Positions 48,891-60,887 of a DNA stretch of 64,000 bases are shown here, piece by piece. The position numbers were made by a program, and so were the translations under genes. The stretch is from Stichopus chloronotus (taxonomy: Eukaryota > Echinodermata > Holothuroidea > Aspidochirotida > Stichopodidae), in NCBI GenBank assembly GCA_021234535.1, contig CM037841.1:12544825-12608824 (forward strand). The letters are read 5' to 3'. Every line of letters begins with the position of its first letter. Within the stretch, counting starts at the first letter, position 1. The notes beneath the pieces were generated by a model that searched no databases, was not told the origin of the DNA, and saw only the letters and a program-made list of their open reading frames with translations.

Positions 48891-51800
48891 CAAATACTGA
48901 CAGTAGCAGTGGCAGTGGTTCCAGGGGTTGTAAAAATTGGTTCTTCCTCTTTCAAGTAACAGCAAGCAGTTCCCTGTTGGATTTCAAAAGAATAAGACTG
49001 AAATGAAACATACAATGAGACATAGATATCTATTGAACATTCAGGTGTGTTGAGACTATTTCTCTGGAAATGAGTGGATGACATTGAATAGGATTTTTAC
49101 ATTTGATTTCATATTCTGTCTGACCATTGCATTCAAATTGCCAGTTACCATTACATAAATGATATACAATGAGTTTCATAAATTAATCCAATAGGGACAG
49201 AACGAATTACTGAATTTGATAGGTGTGATCACTTCATAATTAATCTTCATGATAAATACTTCATAATAAATAGACTGGATTTAATCACAGGTAAAGAAGC
49301 CAAGTAACAAAGCAATTAGATTTAATAACAGGTAATGAAGCCAAGCAATAAATCAATTAGAAAGTGGAGCCCAGTCAAGGGGCAATGCCAATGTTAGACA
49401 TTGAGCAATTGTACCTCAAATTATTTCTGATCATTAACTTCCTCAACTGAGCTGGTAAACTGAGAAATAATAGTGAGCAACTAATATTAGCAACTTACAT
49501 GTTTCTCCTCTCCCGGAAAACAACCTTGTCCAAACCAGCCATCCACCCAGCAATATTCTTTCTCAAGGACCTTATTCCCACACATGTATGCTGTCCTATT
49601 GTCTATGGTATAATTTAGACACACATGAGCTTCTTGGAGGCAGGGTATTGGTTGTATTCCTGAAATAAGAACAGAAACAGTTCAATATCGGGTTCAATAT
49701 CAGTGGGTTGTCATAAGACTCCTTTAATGCATCTGCAATAAGCTATGACTGACTACCAGATCAACGTCAATCACTCCTCTCAAGTTTTTGTGGTTTACAT
49801 TTCGATGAGAAATTGACTGATCTTTGATCAACCCTCATTGATTCAATTTTACGTCTGTTTTTTTTCTTATTGATTGCTGTTCATCTTGTATTTCATACTT
49901 TACCTCTAAAAACCTCTTAATTCTTTCCTTGTTCTGTCTTTTCAGTTTATTATCCCTATTCATTTTTTTCTTTTTCTGTTTGCAACTTTTTTTTGTGGGA
50001 ATTTGTGACTGAATTATTCAATCTTTCTTGTGAATTGCTAGTATGTTTAAAACTTTGTATTCACTTTGTTTTCCACTTGTTGTCAAGTGCTTTGGGGCAA
50101 AAATTTATTTGTGGGCATGACATATGTTAAACAATTATAAAATTCAGAATTTAGTAAAATTCATGTTGCTAGGATAAACTTAAGGTGAATGTTCCTGTAA
50201 ATAAAAATGAAGAGTAAATAAAAATGAAGAGGCATTCAATGAACCAGTCAAGTTACCAATTTTTTAAAGGAATGGTTTGTCAATCATCAGTAAGGTGACA
50301 AACTGTACACTAAATATGCTTCAAATGGATGAAATACAGGAAAAATAACATAATGGCATAGAAATCTGGAAATATCATCTCCTGGGGGCATTTTATTCTC
50401 TCTTAAATATAAATAACAAATATCTCTGCAGGTTTCCCCCATTTTAAAGATTGTGGATAAAAAAAAAGTGCATTCATAATTTTCCATTCATTAACTGATA
50501 AATCATCATGAAAGTTGGGAAACATCAACTAACGGAAGTCGTACATGACCTTACTCAGACTTTCAACTGACGACATGCATTAAATAAGCACGACGGTGAG
50601 AACAACTTTTACCCTTTATGATGAAATTGAAATTTAGTTGAGTTTCATCGAGAAAAAAATATTTGGGTATTGGTCGCGGTCCAGAGAATTGGTGGGAGTG
50701 ATAACATCTCATAATTCTTTTAGCAGACAATCAGTTTCCATATAGAAGTCCTTTGAACTAATACTAATCAGTGAAGGCGGAAAGGGACTCTGAGCCAATG
50801 AGAAGATTTTTGAGATATGGAACCTTTTTGACAGAATGTGATCAGAAATTATCTTGTGAATTGCAGTCCGTGTCTAACTCTATGGTAGAGCAATGTAGAA
50901 CAATTAGGTCAATAAGACTTACTACAAAACTTTTTGGAGGGGAAACTTCTTTTTGAAATGGACTATGGTACAGTTTTAATGTGACAGGTAGCTTAGATGT
51001 TAATTTCTTGAGTACTAAAACAACTGGATTTGCTTGAAGTTTACCAAGTTGCTAACTATAGCCTGCTCTACCTGTAAGATGTACTGTAATAAGCCTGCCA
51101 TGATCATCAGGTTACAGTAGCTCACTGATGTTAACTGGCTCAGCCTAGAGAGAGTGGTCTCACGCTGTGTGAGCCTATTTGTGTAGTAACACACAGTTTA
51201 TATCTATGTCTCTTTAAACCAAAGGGAACATTACTCAAACAATTAGCTAAAAGGCTGTGGACTTTTTTTCACCCCTGTCCCTCCATCCCCTTCCAAAAAA
51301 ATGAAACAAAGGACTAACAATGTGCCCTTAATTGTCAAAAATGTGTCAAAAATGGTACATAAGTGTGGTTGTTGACATTCCGTATCTACATTACTTTTAA
51401 TATGATTTCAAAAATGAGTGAACCAAGGATGCAACAGCTTACATAAGTTTGTATCCCATATATACACAAGAGTTGCATTCTTGCATTCAAACATTATGAA
51501 AACAACATTACTGCAACCTTCCTTTACATAACCCGCACAAAACAAGAATACATTTCACAATGAAATTTCCACTGCAAGCTAACGCTTAAGTCACACTGCC
51601 ACAGCTGCTACCAGGTCTAAAATCTACAATCAGTAGCAATTATAGGGCCACTGCAGCATTTCCACGGTCACAAACATGTAGTAATCACATATACCAAGGT
51701 AGCCGCATTGGATACTTTGAATTTGTGGATGTCCAAAAAAAAAAAAGACCTGCCACTGCTGTACAGCCTTTGAAGTGACGACACACGGTCACCTTAAGAC

Positions 51801-54800
51801 TTCCCTCTGGTGGCTGTAGCCTTTTACAAACTTTTATGAAAGCAGACAAAAGGTGCCCACGAGCCACCAGCAGGTGAACCATATGGCAACCATGTGGGCA
51901 GGCTGACCCGACTGCTACACACTAGGATTATAGCAGTTTGCCACACAGGACAATTTCACCTCTGACATTTCATTACAAAGTTTCAGAGAACATCCCATGT
52001 TCTGCAAATTGCCTCCAAATAAGAGGGCAGCAAATATGAAGGGGAAAGGTGGAAAGGACAAGGAGAAAACCATCAGAGTCCCTGATGAGCCATGGGAGCA
52101 ACCATTTAGCCGGGGAAGGCATTCAGGTGGGGTAGGTCACACCAGCGTATGTATTTGTCCCGTCAGTCACAATGAAATCTACTTAACAAGTAGACTTTTC
52201 AAAACATGCAAATTGTTATTAAAACCTGTTACAGTGTGATGTAGCATTCCCATAAAGCAAAGTAAAACAAATGGAAGTACTTTGAATCTCTTTAGACAAC
52301 TGTGGCAAGGTGAGGCCAATTAATCCTAGAACTGCAACTTTCTCCTGACATATACTTACTGGCAATTCCACTATTACAGAAGTCTAACTCTGCCAATAAG
52401 AATTCATGCGGGTGTGTCAAAATTATTAATCTGAATAACATCCAGATAATATTATCATTACTCACTTACGACTGAAACCCTCCATTTATACCAAATTTTT
52501 TTCCATGAACACCCTTTGTTTCTAAAATATGGATGCCACAGAGGTTGGTAAAGGAAGGACGAGGGTTTAGACAGAACTTAGTTTTTCTTTCTTTTTTGTG
52601 AAATTCTGTGAAGTCCATGAGGCAAACCTGTTTGAATGTGATACATGCCCCCAAAACCATTATCTCTCTTGAACTGCACCTTATTTTGAAATATTCATTT
52701 TGGTTGTATTTAAAATTTTGGTTGAGTAGCTAATTGTGGTAACGGAAGGACGGTAAAGGAAGGGTAAATGAAATACCAAATCTACTGTAAGTCTGCACGG
52801 AACAAGATTTCACACATAAGTATATTGAATTGGAGCCCACATTTATGGTGGACTATTGATATGTTGGGGTTCAACAATGAAACATTTCAAGAACATGTTG
52901 AGTTGGAACTAAATACCTACTAATTAATTATCTGACTCAAAATCAATACTGACTATTTGCAACAATAATCACTATTGCTATCTTGAAAATCTAACCTAGT
53001 GTGAAGACACAGATCGATCAAGTCTACATGTTTTCCTTTTAAAGGGACTACTGATTTTGGAATAATGACACTCATGTTACTAATGCTAATTAATGTTCAC
53101 TTAATTCAAGAATACAGTAGAAAAAAAATAATCTCATCTGCTATTTGTCAACAATATGAATTACTGTATATTGATAAGCATACAGGCTATGCATCTGATT
53201 TTGTCTTTTTCTGAGAAATCTGAGATAAGTGATTCTGAGAAAAGAGATCAATTGTGAGCTTTACAATTATTCATACCCAAATTATGTGTGCCTGCTAGTA
53301 GTAACATGTCTACTGTTACTTCTTGTAGGCCTACATTTTCTTATGGGATGAACTGAAAATGAATTTCTTGATTATCCATGGATGGCAATGGTAGCACCTT
53401 TAATTCTATAATTAATCTTTAAGGTCCACGGGGATAATGTCCTGTCAGACTCCATTTGATGACAGCTCAGTCACACTCTCTAATTAACTACTGCATTTAC
53501 TTGAGAAGAATACTTTTATTCTATTGAATCTATCTTACAACCATAGAATTATGAAAATGTAACAAAAGTACAGGGAAGATGTCACTTCACTACATGGATT
53601 ATACATTCTGAAAAATTGTTAGTCAAAAAATACCACCAATTGTACTGAGTTACAGATAATGTCCGGTCAGTCACTATGTTATGTCCCATCAGTCATGCTG
53701 CTTTGTTAGTCACTATGTTTAATTAAGAGGTACACTAGCGTTTTTCTCGACTCATTACTATTTTACGACTATGGAACTATGATATTGTGAACTAAACACA
53801 AAAGAATATTGCTGGTTAGGATAAATTATGCAAATTGAAAAATTGGTCCTTTATTGTCCTTTATTGTCAATCTCTCTCCTTTATTGCCAATCTCTGGGAT
53901 ACGAAAAGATGATGGTATAGTGTACATCGTATGTGAGTTTCATAGGCCCAGTTAGAATACAGTATATCCTACATGATACATGCCTTTCAGTGTCAAAGAA
54001 AAGTCATCTTTGTGGAACTAACTTAAAGGGTTTCAAAATATGACCTCTACTGACCTCCCATGACCTCTGACCTCCATAAAAAAGTTGCAGAGATGATCTA
54101 CTTTCTAAGAGTTACCTACAGTATGTAAAATGTAAAAGCTCTGATAACATGTAGGTGCTGAAACATTGTCCTTTAAGACTTTCAGACTTCAACGCCTCTT
54201 AACCTCAAATGAAATGACCTCCATGAAAAACAATAGATATTGTCTACTTACAACAGACAACCAACACATCAAATTTGAAGTTCCAGCAACTTTCTCTTCT
54301 TGAGATACCATGTTTACACAGTTTCCAAACTTTAAACTTTGAACATCAACTTTGAACTTCCAGCAACTCTCCCTTATTGAGATATTGTGCTAACAAGTTT
54401 TCCAAACGATGACCTCTATTGATTTCACATGACATTTGACCTACATAAAAAATTACAGATATTATCTTCTCACAAAGGGCTACTAATGCAACAAGTATGA
54501 AGTTCCAGCAACATTCAGTTGGTGAGCTGTCTTGCTTAACAAATTTCCAGACAGTAACCCTTTGGTAACCTCAAATGACCTTTGACCTTCATAGAAATCA
54601 ATAAGGAACATTTGCTTACAATGGACAACCAACACATCAAGTTTGAAGTTCCAGCAAATTTTACTTATTAATAAAAGCACATAGATTCGATACTTGGATT
54701 TACTCAGCCCTTCATGTTTTTTTTTTTGTTTTTTTTCATTTTCATCTGCATTGGTGCCTATGAATAGTTGCGTTATACGTTCTTGTGCACACTTGTAAGG

Positions 54801-57800
54801 TGCAGATTCACTGTGAAGGTGAACAGTGACACTCACATTTCTGTTGCTTTATATTAAGTGCTAATCGCCACTTAAGCCTGCTTGCAAGAGCCTTTGAATT
54901 TTATCATAGTGTGTAACACTGAGCTCTTAAAATATTACCAACCTTCACTCAGGGGAAAATAAGGGATTTGATTGATTGCTTCAAGTCATTTCCACCTACC
55001 TAGTAGCATTCTGTGCATGCTAGCTTCAAACTGATACTGACAGTGACATATGCAGCTAATGCACAAGTTGCCTAGTAGTCATACAGTATGTGCAGTACTG
55101 ATGTTGCATATACTACCATGCTATGACAAACAACATATTAGTGACATCACGGTGTTCATTCTTTTCACTTCGCTTCTTGAAAAAGAATCTTTGTCACCAG
55201 AATCGTTGCTAGTGGAGTACATTAGGCCTACTGTAGCATTATTCCCACCATGATTTTAAAAGAGTTTGCAGGTTAATTTAAATGCAGGCATTACTCTGCA
55301 TGTGTGAGTTTCCTTTCACCGTGGTAGTATTTTGTGTGTGTTACCAGAGCCATATATATGTTGCGCTATGCGTGTTGTTATAGCATCTAGGCCAGGCCTA
55401 CTTTGTTTGTGTTACAGTCTATCAATCTCACTTTAGATCTCATAGCCTATGCTGTACGAGTCACTGGGAGGCTCTGCAACCAGCGGTGCAGCATACATAT
55501 GTCCACAGTTGAAATTGGCTTTGATGTACTTGCCTGCAAGTTTAATTCTTCTAGTTGAGCTACTGCATTTACAAGGTTTTCAAACCATAACCTCTACTGA
55601 CCTCACATGACCTTTGACCTGAATAGAAAATGACAGAAATTACCTACTCATAGGCCATCAATGTGACAAGTATGACATTCCAGCAACATTCAGCTTCTGA
55701 GATATCTTCCTTAAAGATATATGCACACAAGGCGAGATATTCTTTCAGGAAAATCAAAATCATTTTTATGACATGTATGACTTGAGTTCTTTTAACCTTG
55801 GTAATAAAATCAGATTTTAGTGGTAAAACTTAGTATTTAGCAGATGAGGACTGACTTGTCGAGGCTTTTCTGGAAATCTGAAAAATGACGTCATAAGTGG
55901 AAAGCAACGAACCAGTGCGACATTGAAAACAACTTCGCACTTTGCGCCGCAGAGAATAGCACGCAATACTATGCTGCATGCGTCGCCTCTAGATACAGGG
56001 TTACGTGTACGGCACACTACCGACACTATCCTTGTACTAGCCTATAACGAGTAATGTTAGTTGCGTACTCAGCTCATGCCAAAAAGCATACTTTATAACC
56101 TACTTCATCCGACTTGAATATACAGTCTTTCATGATAACTGACCAAAGCGTGGTATTATTTATGACTGTGGTAATGCAACCATGGCAGGTAGTATTCTCT
56201 GACTGCCAATGACAAAACAACACAAATAACAGGAAAAGTTTGTATTGTGTTGGCAGGCATGTCCAAAAACTTTCGTCTGCTCAGGGTCAGACCATCATTC
56301 CAAAGGTGACTGTCTTAAAGTCTATTGTAAGTAAAACTTCTCGGATTTAGCAGATGGTAAGTCATTACAAACAGCCATGAATTTATTGGGTAGTCCAACA
56401 TTAAATGACAACAAAATTGGCATTATGGCAACAAAATTTCCTGTGATACTGTATATTTGCGTTAACTGTGAATATGAGTAAATTACAATAGGCCTATACC
56501 AAAAGTTAGGTCAATGTAAACCATGCATCGACTGCGATCAGTAAGAGTAGTGAAAACAGATCTGAAAAGATGGCAGCTTACCATGAAAATTTCCCTACAT
56601 TAACTGATGCATATACCTACTGTACACTAGGCTAGAGGAATTGTGGTCTTGCTATTATGTAGATAGTAACTACAATAACTTAAGATTCTGACATCGATAC
56701 ACATAGTACACAACAGTGGGAGCAAAATGAAGCTCTACACTGGCCCTTCCGGGTACATGTACCTCACAGTTACATACATAATGATAAGGCAACGTTGCAC
56801 CTTCTTGAGCTGAAATTCCCCCTCATGGACAGTATCACTTGCTCCTTGGTACCCTTTGGTATCTTCACATTATAGCATGAAGCATTCCTTCCTGGCTGTC
56901 ACTACATCCTTTCTAGATTGATCTTTTCCACCTGACTTGTTAAATTGTAATGTTAGATTGCACAATATTTTATGTGACAACATCAACAACATGTGTATGC
57001 ATACGTACAGGACACATGTATAGCAGGTCAGTAACTTTGATTCAATCCTGACATCACAAAGCATACTTAGGAAATGTGAGTGCTTCAGAATGCAACATCG
57101 GGAGAGTTCGGAACATCTCCGTTATTTACAGAAATCTTCTTGTTTTCGTCAGTTTTTTTAACAGTTTCGACTGAGGAAGGGAAGGGTGTCTACATTTGAG
57201 ATATGGAATATTCTTTGTTAAAGAGTATCACTGGTGCTTCAAAGTGGATAATAATACCTATAATATCTTTAATAGGTATTCATATTTTAAGCTCTGGTGA
57301 CCTCCAATGACCTTTGACCTTCATGAGAATATATCTAGGGATTATCTACAGTACTTACAATGGACTTACTACACACGAACTTTGCAGTTTTGGGCACCTT
57401 TCCCTTTATGAGATATTGTGTTCACAAGTCAAGGCGTCACATATATACGTACACACGTCATCATGACAGCATAGATTCCTTGCCTGCCTTCGGCAAGGAA
57501 CCAAACATTCAAGGGGAATACCCACCCTGGCTATGGCATCGTAAGTATCCTGTCTATTTACTACAAAATTTGCATTAAGTCCACTTGGTGCTTGGCAGTT
57601 TAATATGATGTTATAAATCTTTATGGAGAAACGGAAGCTGACAGTTACTAACCTTTTGATGTATAATGATCACAACTAGACACATTGTCAACTTTCACTT
57701 TGTCATCAGCAACCACCAAGGATGGACTGTTGCAGTTGTCACTGGAACAGCAATAAAGGGTTCCACTATGGCCATTAATCTTTAACAAAAATGAAAAGAG

Positions 57801-60800
57801 ACCTTTCATTCAAACATCTTTTCAATTAAAACATTTTTCAAGGTCACAATGAAGTTCCTACATTGTGTTTTCTTCCCTAACTCACCTGCTTTGGATATTT
57901 AGCAAGCAATATATAGTAAACTTCATTGTCTCCCCAAACAAAGGCCCTTTGTGAAAGACTGATACCAAGCTCTGCTTGGTACTTTAAAAAATAAAAACAG
58001 TGCTGTACGTATATGGTGCCTCTCACTTTCTATAATAATAATAACTGGTCTCTTTCTGATAAAACCTTTCTCAAAACAAGCAAATGTAGACTCTTAACTA
58101 AAACTCCCTAACTCTGACTGCTGTAGTGTAAGGTAAATGCATTTCCAAAGGTTTTCATTTGTTCATTGATCACTGAGAAATATTGCAGCTTGCAAGTATA
58201 CGTGTCACAGGACTTGTTTAGCAAATTGACATCACACACCATCACTTATGAATCATGGTATTGTTGGCATGTTTTCATAGCAATACAGTAGCTTGAATTA
58301 TGTCTACCCTTAAATCATATTCAATTGTACGTACACTCAAACATTTATAACTTCAACACCTCAAACACTGACTGTGCACTGGTTTCAATTGAACACTACA
58401 TTCATTCACAACAATGTCACCTGCAATTGCCATAGCAACATACCATTCAAAATAACACATTTTCATTGCATAATGGCAATCTGTTCAGATTCCTCTCAAT
58501 GGACTCACTCTCAAAGTATTAAAGATAGTGTACATTAATGTACACACATCAACTTTAGCTAGTGTCACATCCTCAACATACTTCAATATCATTCAGAACA
58601 ACACATCATTCAGTATAGTACACCACTCAGTACAGCATATCATTCAGTAACAGTGCATCATTCAGGACAGCATATCATTGAGAATGTGCCAGTAACATTC
58701 AGTACGGGTATCATTCACAACACTATATCATTCAATGTTGCACATTATTCAGTGAGGCACATCATTCAGTGGAGCACATAGTCTGTACAGTACATCATAT
58801 CTTTCAGGACAGCATATCATCCAGTATCTGTCATTCAGTAACAATATATCATTCAGTACAGAAAATGTCAATCAGTAGGAGCATATCATTCAGCAGAGAC
58901 ATCATTCAGAACAGCATATTATTCAGCAAAGCACATCACTTGGCACAGTACATTATGCAGTAACAGCGCATCATTCAGTACAGCATATCATTCAATACAG
59001 ACATGTCCATGACAGCACATCATTGAGTACAGCATATCATTCAGTATCAACACATCATTCATGATCATATCATTCAGAATGTGCATATAATTCAGATCAG
59101 GTATCATTTTGGGCAGCGTATCATTCAGTGCAGCACATCATTCAGAACAGCATATACAGTATCACTCAGTACAGTATATCATTCAGTACAGCATCATTCA
59201 GTGCAGATATCATTCAGGACAGCTTATCTTTAGTGAAGAACATCATTCAGTATAAAGCATATCATTCAGTATGTAGCACATCATTTAGTACAGTATATCA
59301 TTCAGAACAGCATATCATTCAGTACAGTATGTGCATATCATTCAGTAAAATTATCATTCATTCATTCATTCATTCATTCATTCATTCATTCATTCAGTAT
59401 ATCATTCTATAAGCACATTGTTATCGGGAAAACAACCTTGCAATAAATGCTTAAACTCTCTAGTGGCCAACTCAATCAAGAAAGGTGTGTGTGATATGTA
59501 AGAATGAACAGGCCAACCCATGTTGACCTACTGTACAGTATATTTAAGTTAACATATTAGTAGGGGTGGATTTCCCGCCGGATTTGGAAGCCAGTTCACC
59601 ACTACATATTAGTAAGAGTGACACACATCTAAATCCAAGGAAAGAAAAGTCACCATCAAATGGGAACTAGTGAGCGATGTACTCACCTTCATAACACACA
59701 AATGGCGGTTACTTGATTATGGTAAATAATGTCAGTTGATGCAAAACCATGTGGTCTGCAAAATTGTGTCTTTCACATCGCATATACTGCACATTCAACT
59801 ACCCCCAAAATTCAACAGAGTTAATCAGTCTGCAGTCAGTGACCACATCCAGAAATAATGATTGTGGTCAGATTTGTTGAGCTGATATAGTTTATGTTGA
59901 GTTTGAAGGGAATCATTCCAGCCAATACTTGTAAGAAGCCTCCTTAGTCATGTACACTATTACAGTCACTGAAAATGTGAAAAATTGTAGGTTTTTGTTA
60001 TGAGAAGGAGTTGCCTATGGTTACTAGTTTATGATAAAAATTGTATGGTCATGGACTTGCAAAAATTAATTTTGTATGGATATGCCATTACAACAGAAAT
60101 TATTGCAATGGTTAATGTTACCATAAAACTGCTTTATAGTGTCAAAGGTAGCAAGCAGTTATTTACAAAATCAATCTCAAACAAAGTTTAAATCACCAAA
60201 AATGTTTGTTCCTTCACCCAACTATATTAATATTACTGTATTGATATTACAGCAACAAAGGTTCAACAGATCTACACTGTACAGCTTGACAAAATGTTAA
60301 GCTGAGTACGCACTTTGTTTTAAATTTCTTAAAAGGACACCTGTCTGTGACTCACCGACGCATCTGTTCCATTACTTAGGCATCCTCCTCTTGGTATGTC
60401 TTCCGTGCAAGAAAACTCCAGAACAGAATTTACTCCATATTTCAAATCTGATGAACTACTGTTACGGTAGTAAAAGACTTGACAATAGTAGTTATCATCA
60501 CCCTCCGTCAGAACAGGAGCATCTCTCTTCCTCCTACCTAGCATGCTTGTGCCATTTGGGGGTGCAGTCATGCCATTTGTTCCCATGGTACTGTTGGTAC
60601 TTTGAATTGACTCACTGGGTTCCGTAGACAGGGTGGTGAAATCAGTTGTGAGTGACATAAATTCATCTGAAATCATAGTAGTTGGTGCAACTGTTGGTTC
60701 TGTGGTTGGAATAGTTGTCGTTTCAAGGGCTGCAGGCTCAGTGGTTGTCATCCTGGTTGTTGTCATGGGTGCAGATGTAGTGGTCTGGGGTTTGCATGGT

Positions 60801-60887
60801 TTTCTTATGACATCCCTCCAAGAATCTGCGATATTTATTTTGTTATTGTCGGCTTTTAAAATGCCTTGAAAGCATTTTGACGCTAAT
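47699..60887 (-). CDS. type I membrane protein with Thr-rich stalk, furin site and Ly6/uPAR-like module (3' part, four exons)
   Basis: The four exons listed below join in phase into 342 codons ending in TGA. In order: a short Cys-containing segment (SKCFQGIL to KPCKP), a Thr/Ser/Pro-rich mucin-like stalk of about 80 residues, RRKR followed by D (a furin-type site), a Cys module ending [10 protein letters not shown], a second six-Cys module, one TM helix of about 26 residues and a basic then acidic tail. At least seven N-glycosylation sequons are visible. The CCxxDxCN ending is the signature of LU/three-finger domains; the module has six cysteines, fewer than the usual eight to ten. I cannot assign an orthologue. 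The protein probably sits at the cell surface and could be processed into two chains. The 5' exons, with any signal peptide, are not identified; the first exon here begins in phase 2. Confidence 0.72.
47909..49498. other. intron of the membrane protein gene
   Basis: It contains the GACA/GATA array at 48571-48895. No exon seen. Confidence 0.65.
48571..48895. repeat. (GACA)n/(GATA)n microsatellite, about 320 bp
   Basis: Interspersed GACA and GATA tetranucleotides, ending in a pure GATA block near 48850-48890. A near-duplicate segment (AGACAGATAGACGGACAGTT) occurs at about 48658 and 48718. The open frames here (Leu/Ser/Cys/Tyr only) are repeat artefacts. Confidence 0.95.
49499..49659 (-). CDS. 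membrane protein exon: second Cys-rich module
   Basis: Acceptor CTTATTTCAG, donor AAACAT|GTAAGT (phase 0). It encodes [20 protein letters not shown] followed by [20 protein letters not shown] and GCFPGEEKH. Five cysteines here plus SCDHY of the previous exon make six. Two sequons (NYT, NRT) support an extracellular location. Confidence 0.75.
54020..54670. mobile_element. diverged multi-unit copy of the 145-bp repeat family
   Basis: Units start near 54035, 54180, 54400 and 54545, with the recurring phrases TGACCTCCATAAAAAA, CAACCAACACATCAA and GAAGTTCCAGCAA. The first unit (54041-54075) keeps all four TGACCT half-sites at spacings 4, 4 and 1. Confidence 0.75.
55550..55730. mobile_element. single-unit copy of the repeat family
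   Basis: It begins ACTGCATTTACAAGGTTTTC, includes the core at 55588-55620 (TAACCT then three TGACCT, spacings 4, 4, 1) and ends CCAGCAACATTCAGC. Confidence 0.7.
57270..57502. mobile_element. copy of the repeat family with 3' hairpin
   Basis: The core CTCTGGTGACCTCCAATGAC continues into a DR1. It ends with the hairpin at 57474-57502 (arms GATTCCTTGCC and GGCAAGGAACC), matching the one at 20546-20574, again just after an ATATATACGTACACACG run. Confidence 0.8.
57653..57779 (-). CDS. membrane protein exon: end of LU-like module
   Basis: Acceptor TTTGTTAAAG, donor TCAAAAG|GTTAGT (phase 1), 42 codons plus one base. It encodes [20 protein letters not shown], which closes the cysteine module, then a Val/Asp linker and SCDHYTSK. 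The CC-x4-CN pattern matches LU-domain ends and the phase matches both neighbours. Confidence 0.78.
57780..60355. other. intron of the membrane protein gene
   Basis: It is largely occupied by the CATCATTCAG minisatellite (58590-59400). No exon seen. Confidence 0.65.
58590..59400. repeat. degenerate 20-bp minisatellite ending in (ATTC)n
   Basis: Dozens of copies of a roughly 20-bp unit built on CATCATTCAGTACAGCATAT, with variable length and substitutions. The array ends in about ten pure ATTC units (59355-59396). Confidence 0.93.
60356..60887 (-). CDS. membrane protein exon: Cys segment, mucin-like stalk, RRKR site, start of LU-like module
   Basis: Acceptor CTTGTTGCAG, donor GCGTCG|GTGAGT (phase 0), 177 codons plus one base. 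The stalk runs from [19 protein letters not shown] to about [12 protein letters not shown] follows, then [14 protein letters not shown] and [18 protein letters not shown], the first three cysteines of the LU-like module. The Thr codons vary (ACA, ACT, ACC), so the stalk is not a recent microsatellite. It needs two bases from an upstream exon not seen here. Confidence 0.78.

Larger units (their letters stand above)
49660..57652. other. 8 kb intron of the membrane protein gene
   Basis: It contains repeat-family copies at 54.0-54.7, 55.55-55.73 and 57.27-57.50 kb. No exon found. The phase match of the flanking exons means none is required. Confidence 0.6.

Noticed and set aside
48578..49084. Minus-strand open frame of 168 codons rich in Leu, Ser, Cys and Tyr.
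   Set aside because: It is the translation of the GACA/GATA microsatellite.
60391..60869. Plus-strand frames opposite the mucin-like stalk exon.
   Set aside because: They are antisense shadows of the Thr-rich repeats; splice sites and domain features support only the minus strand.
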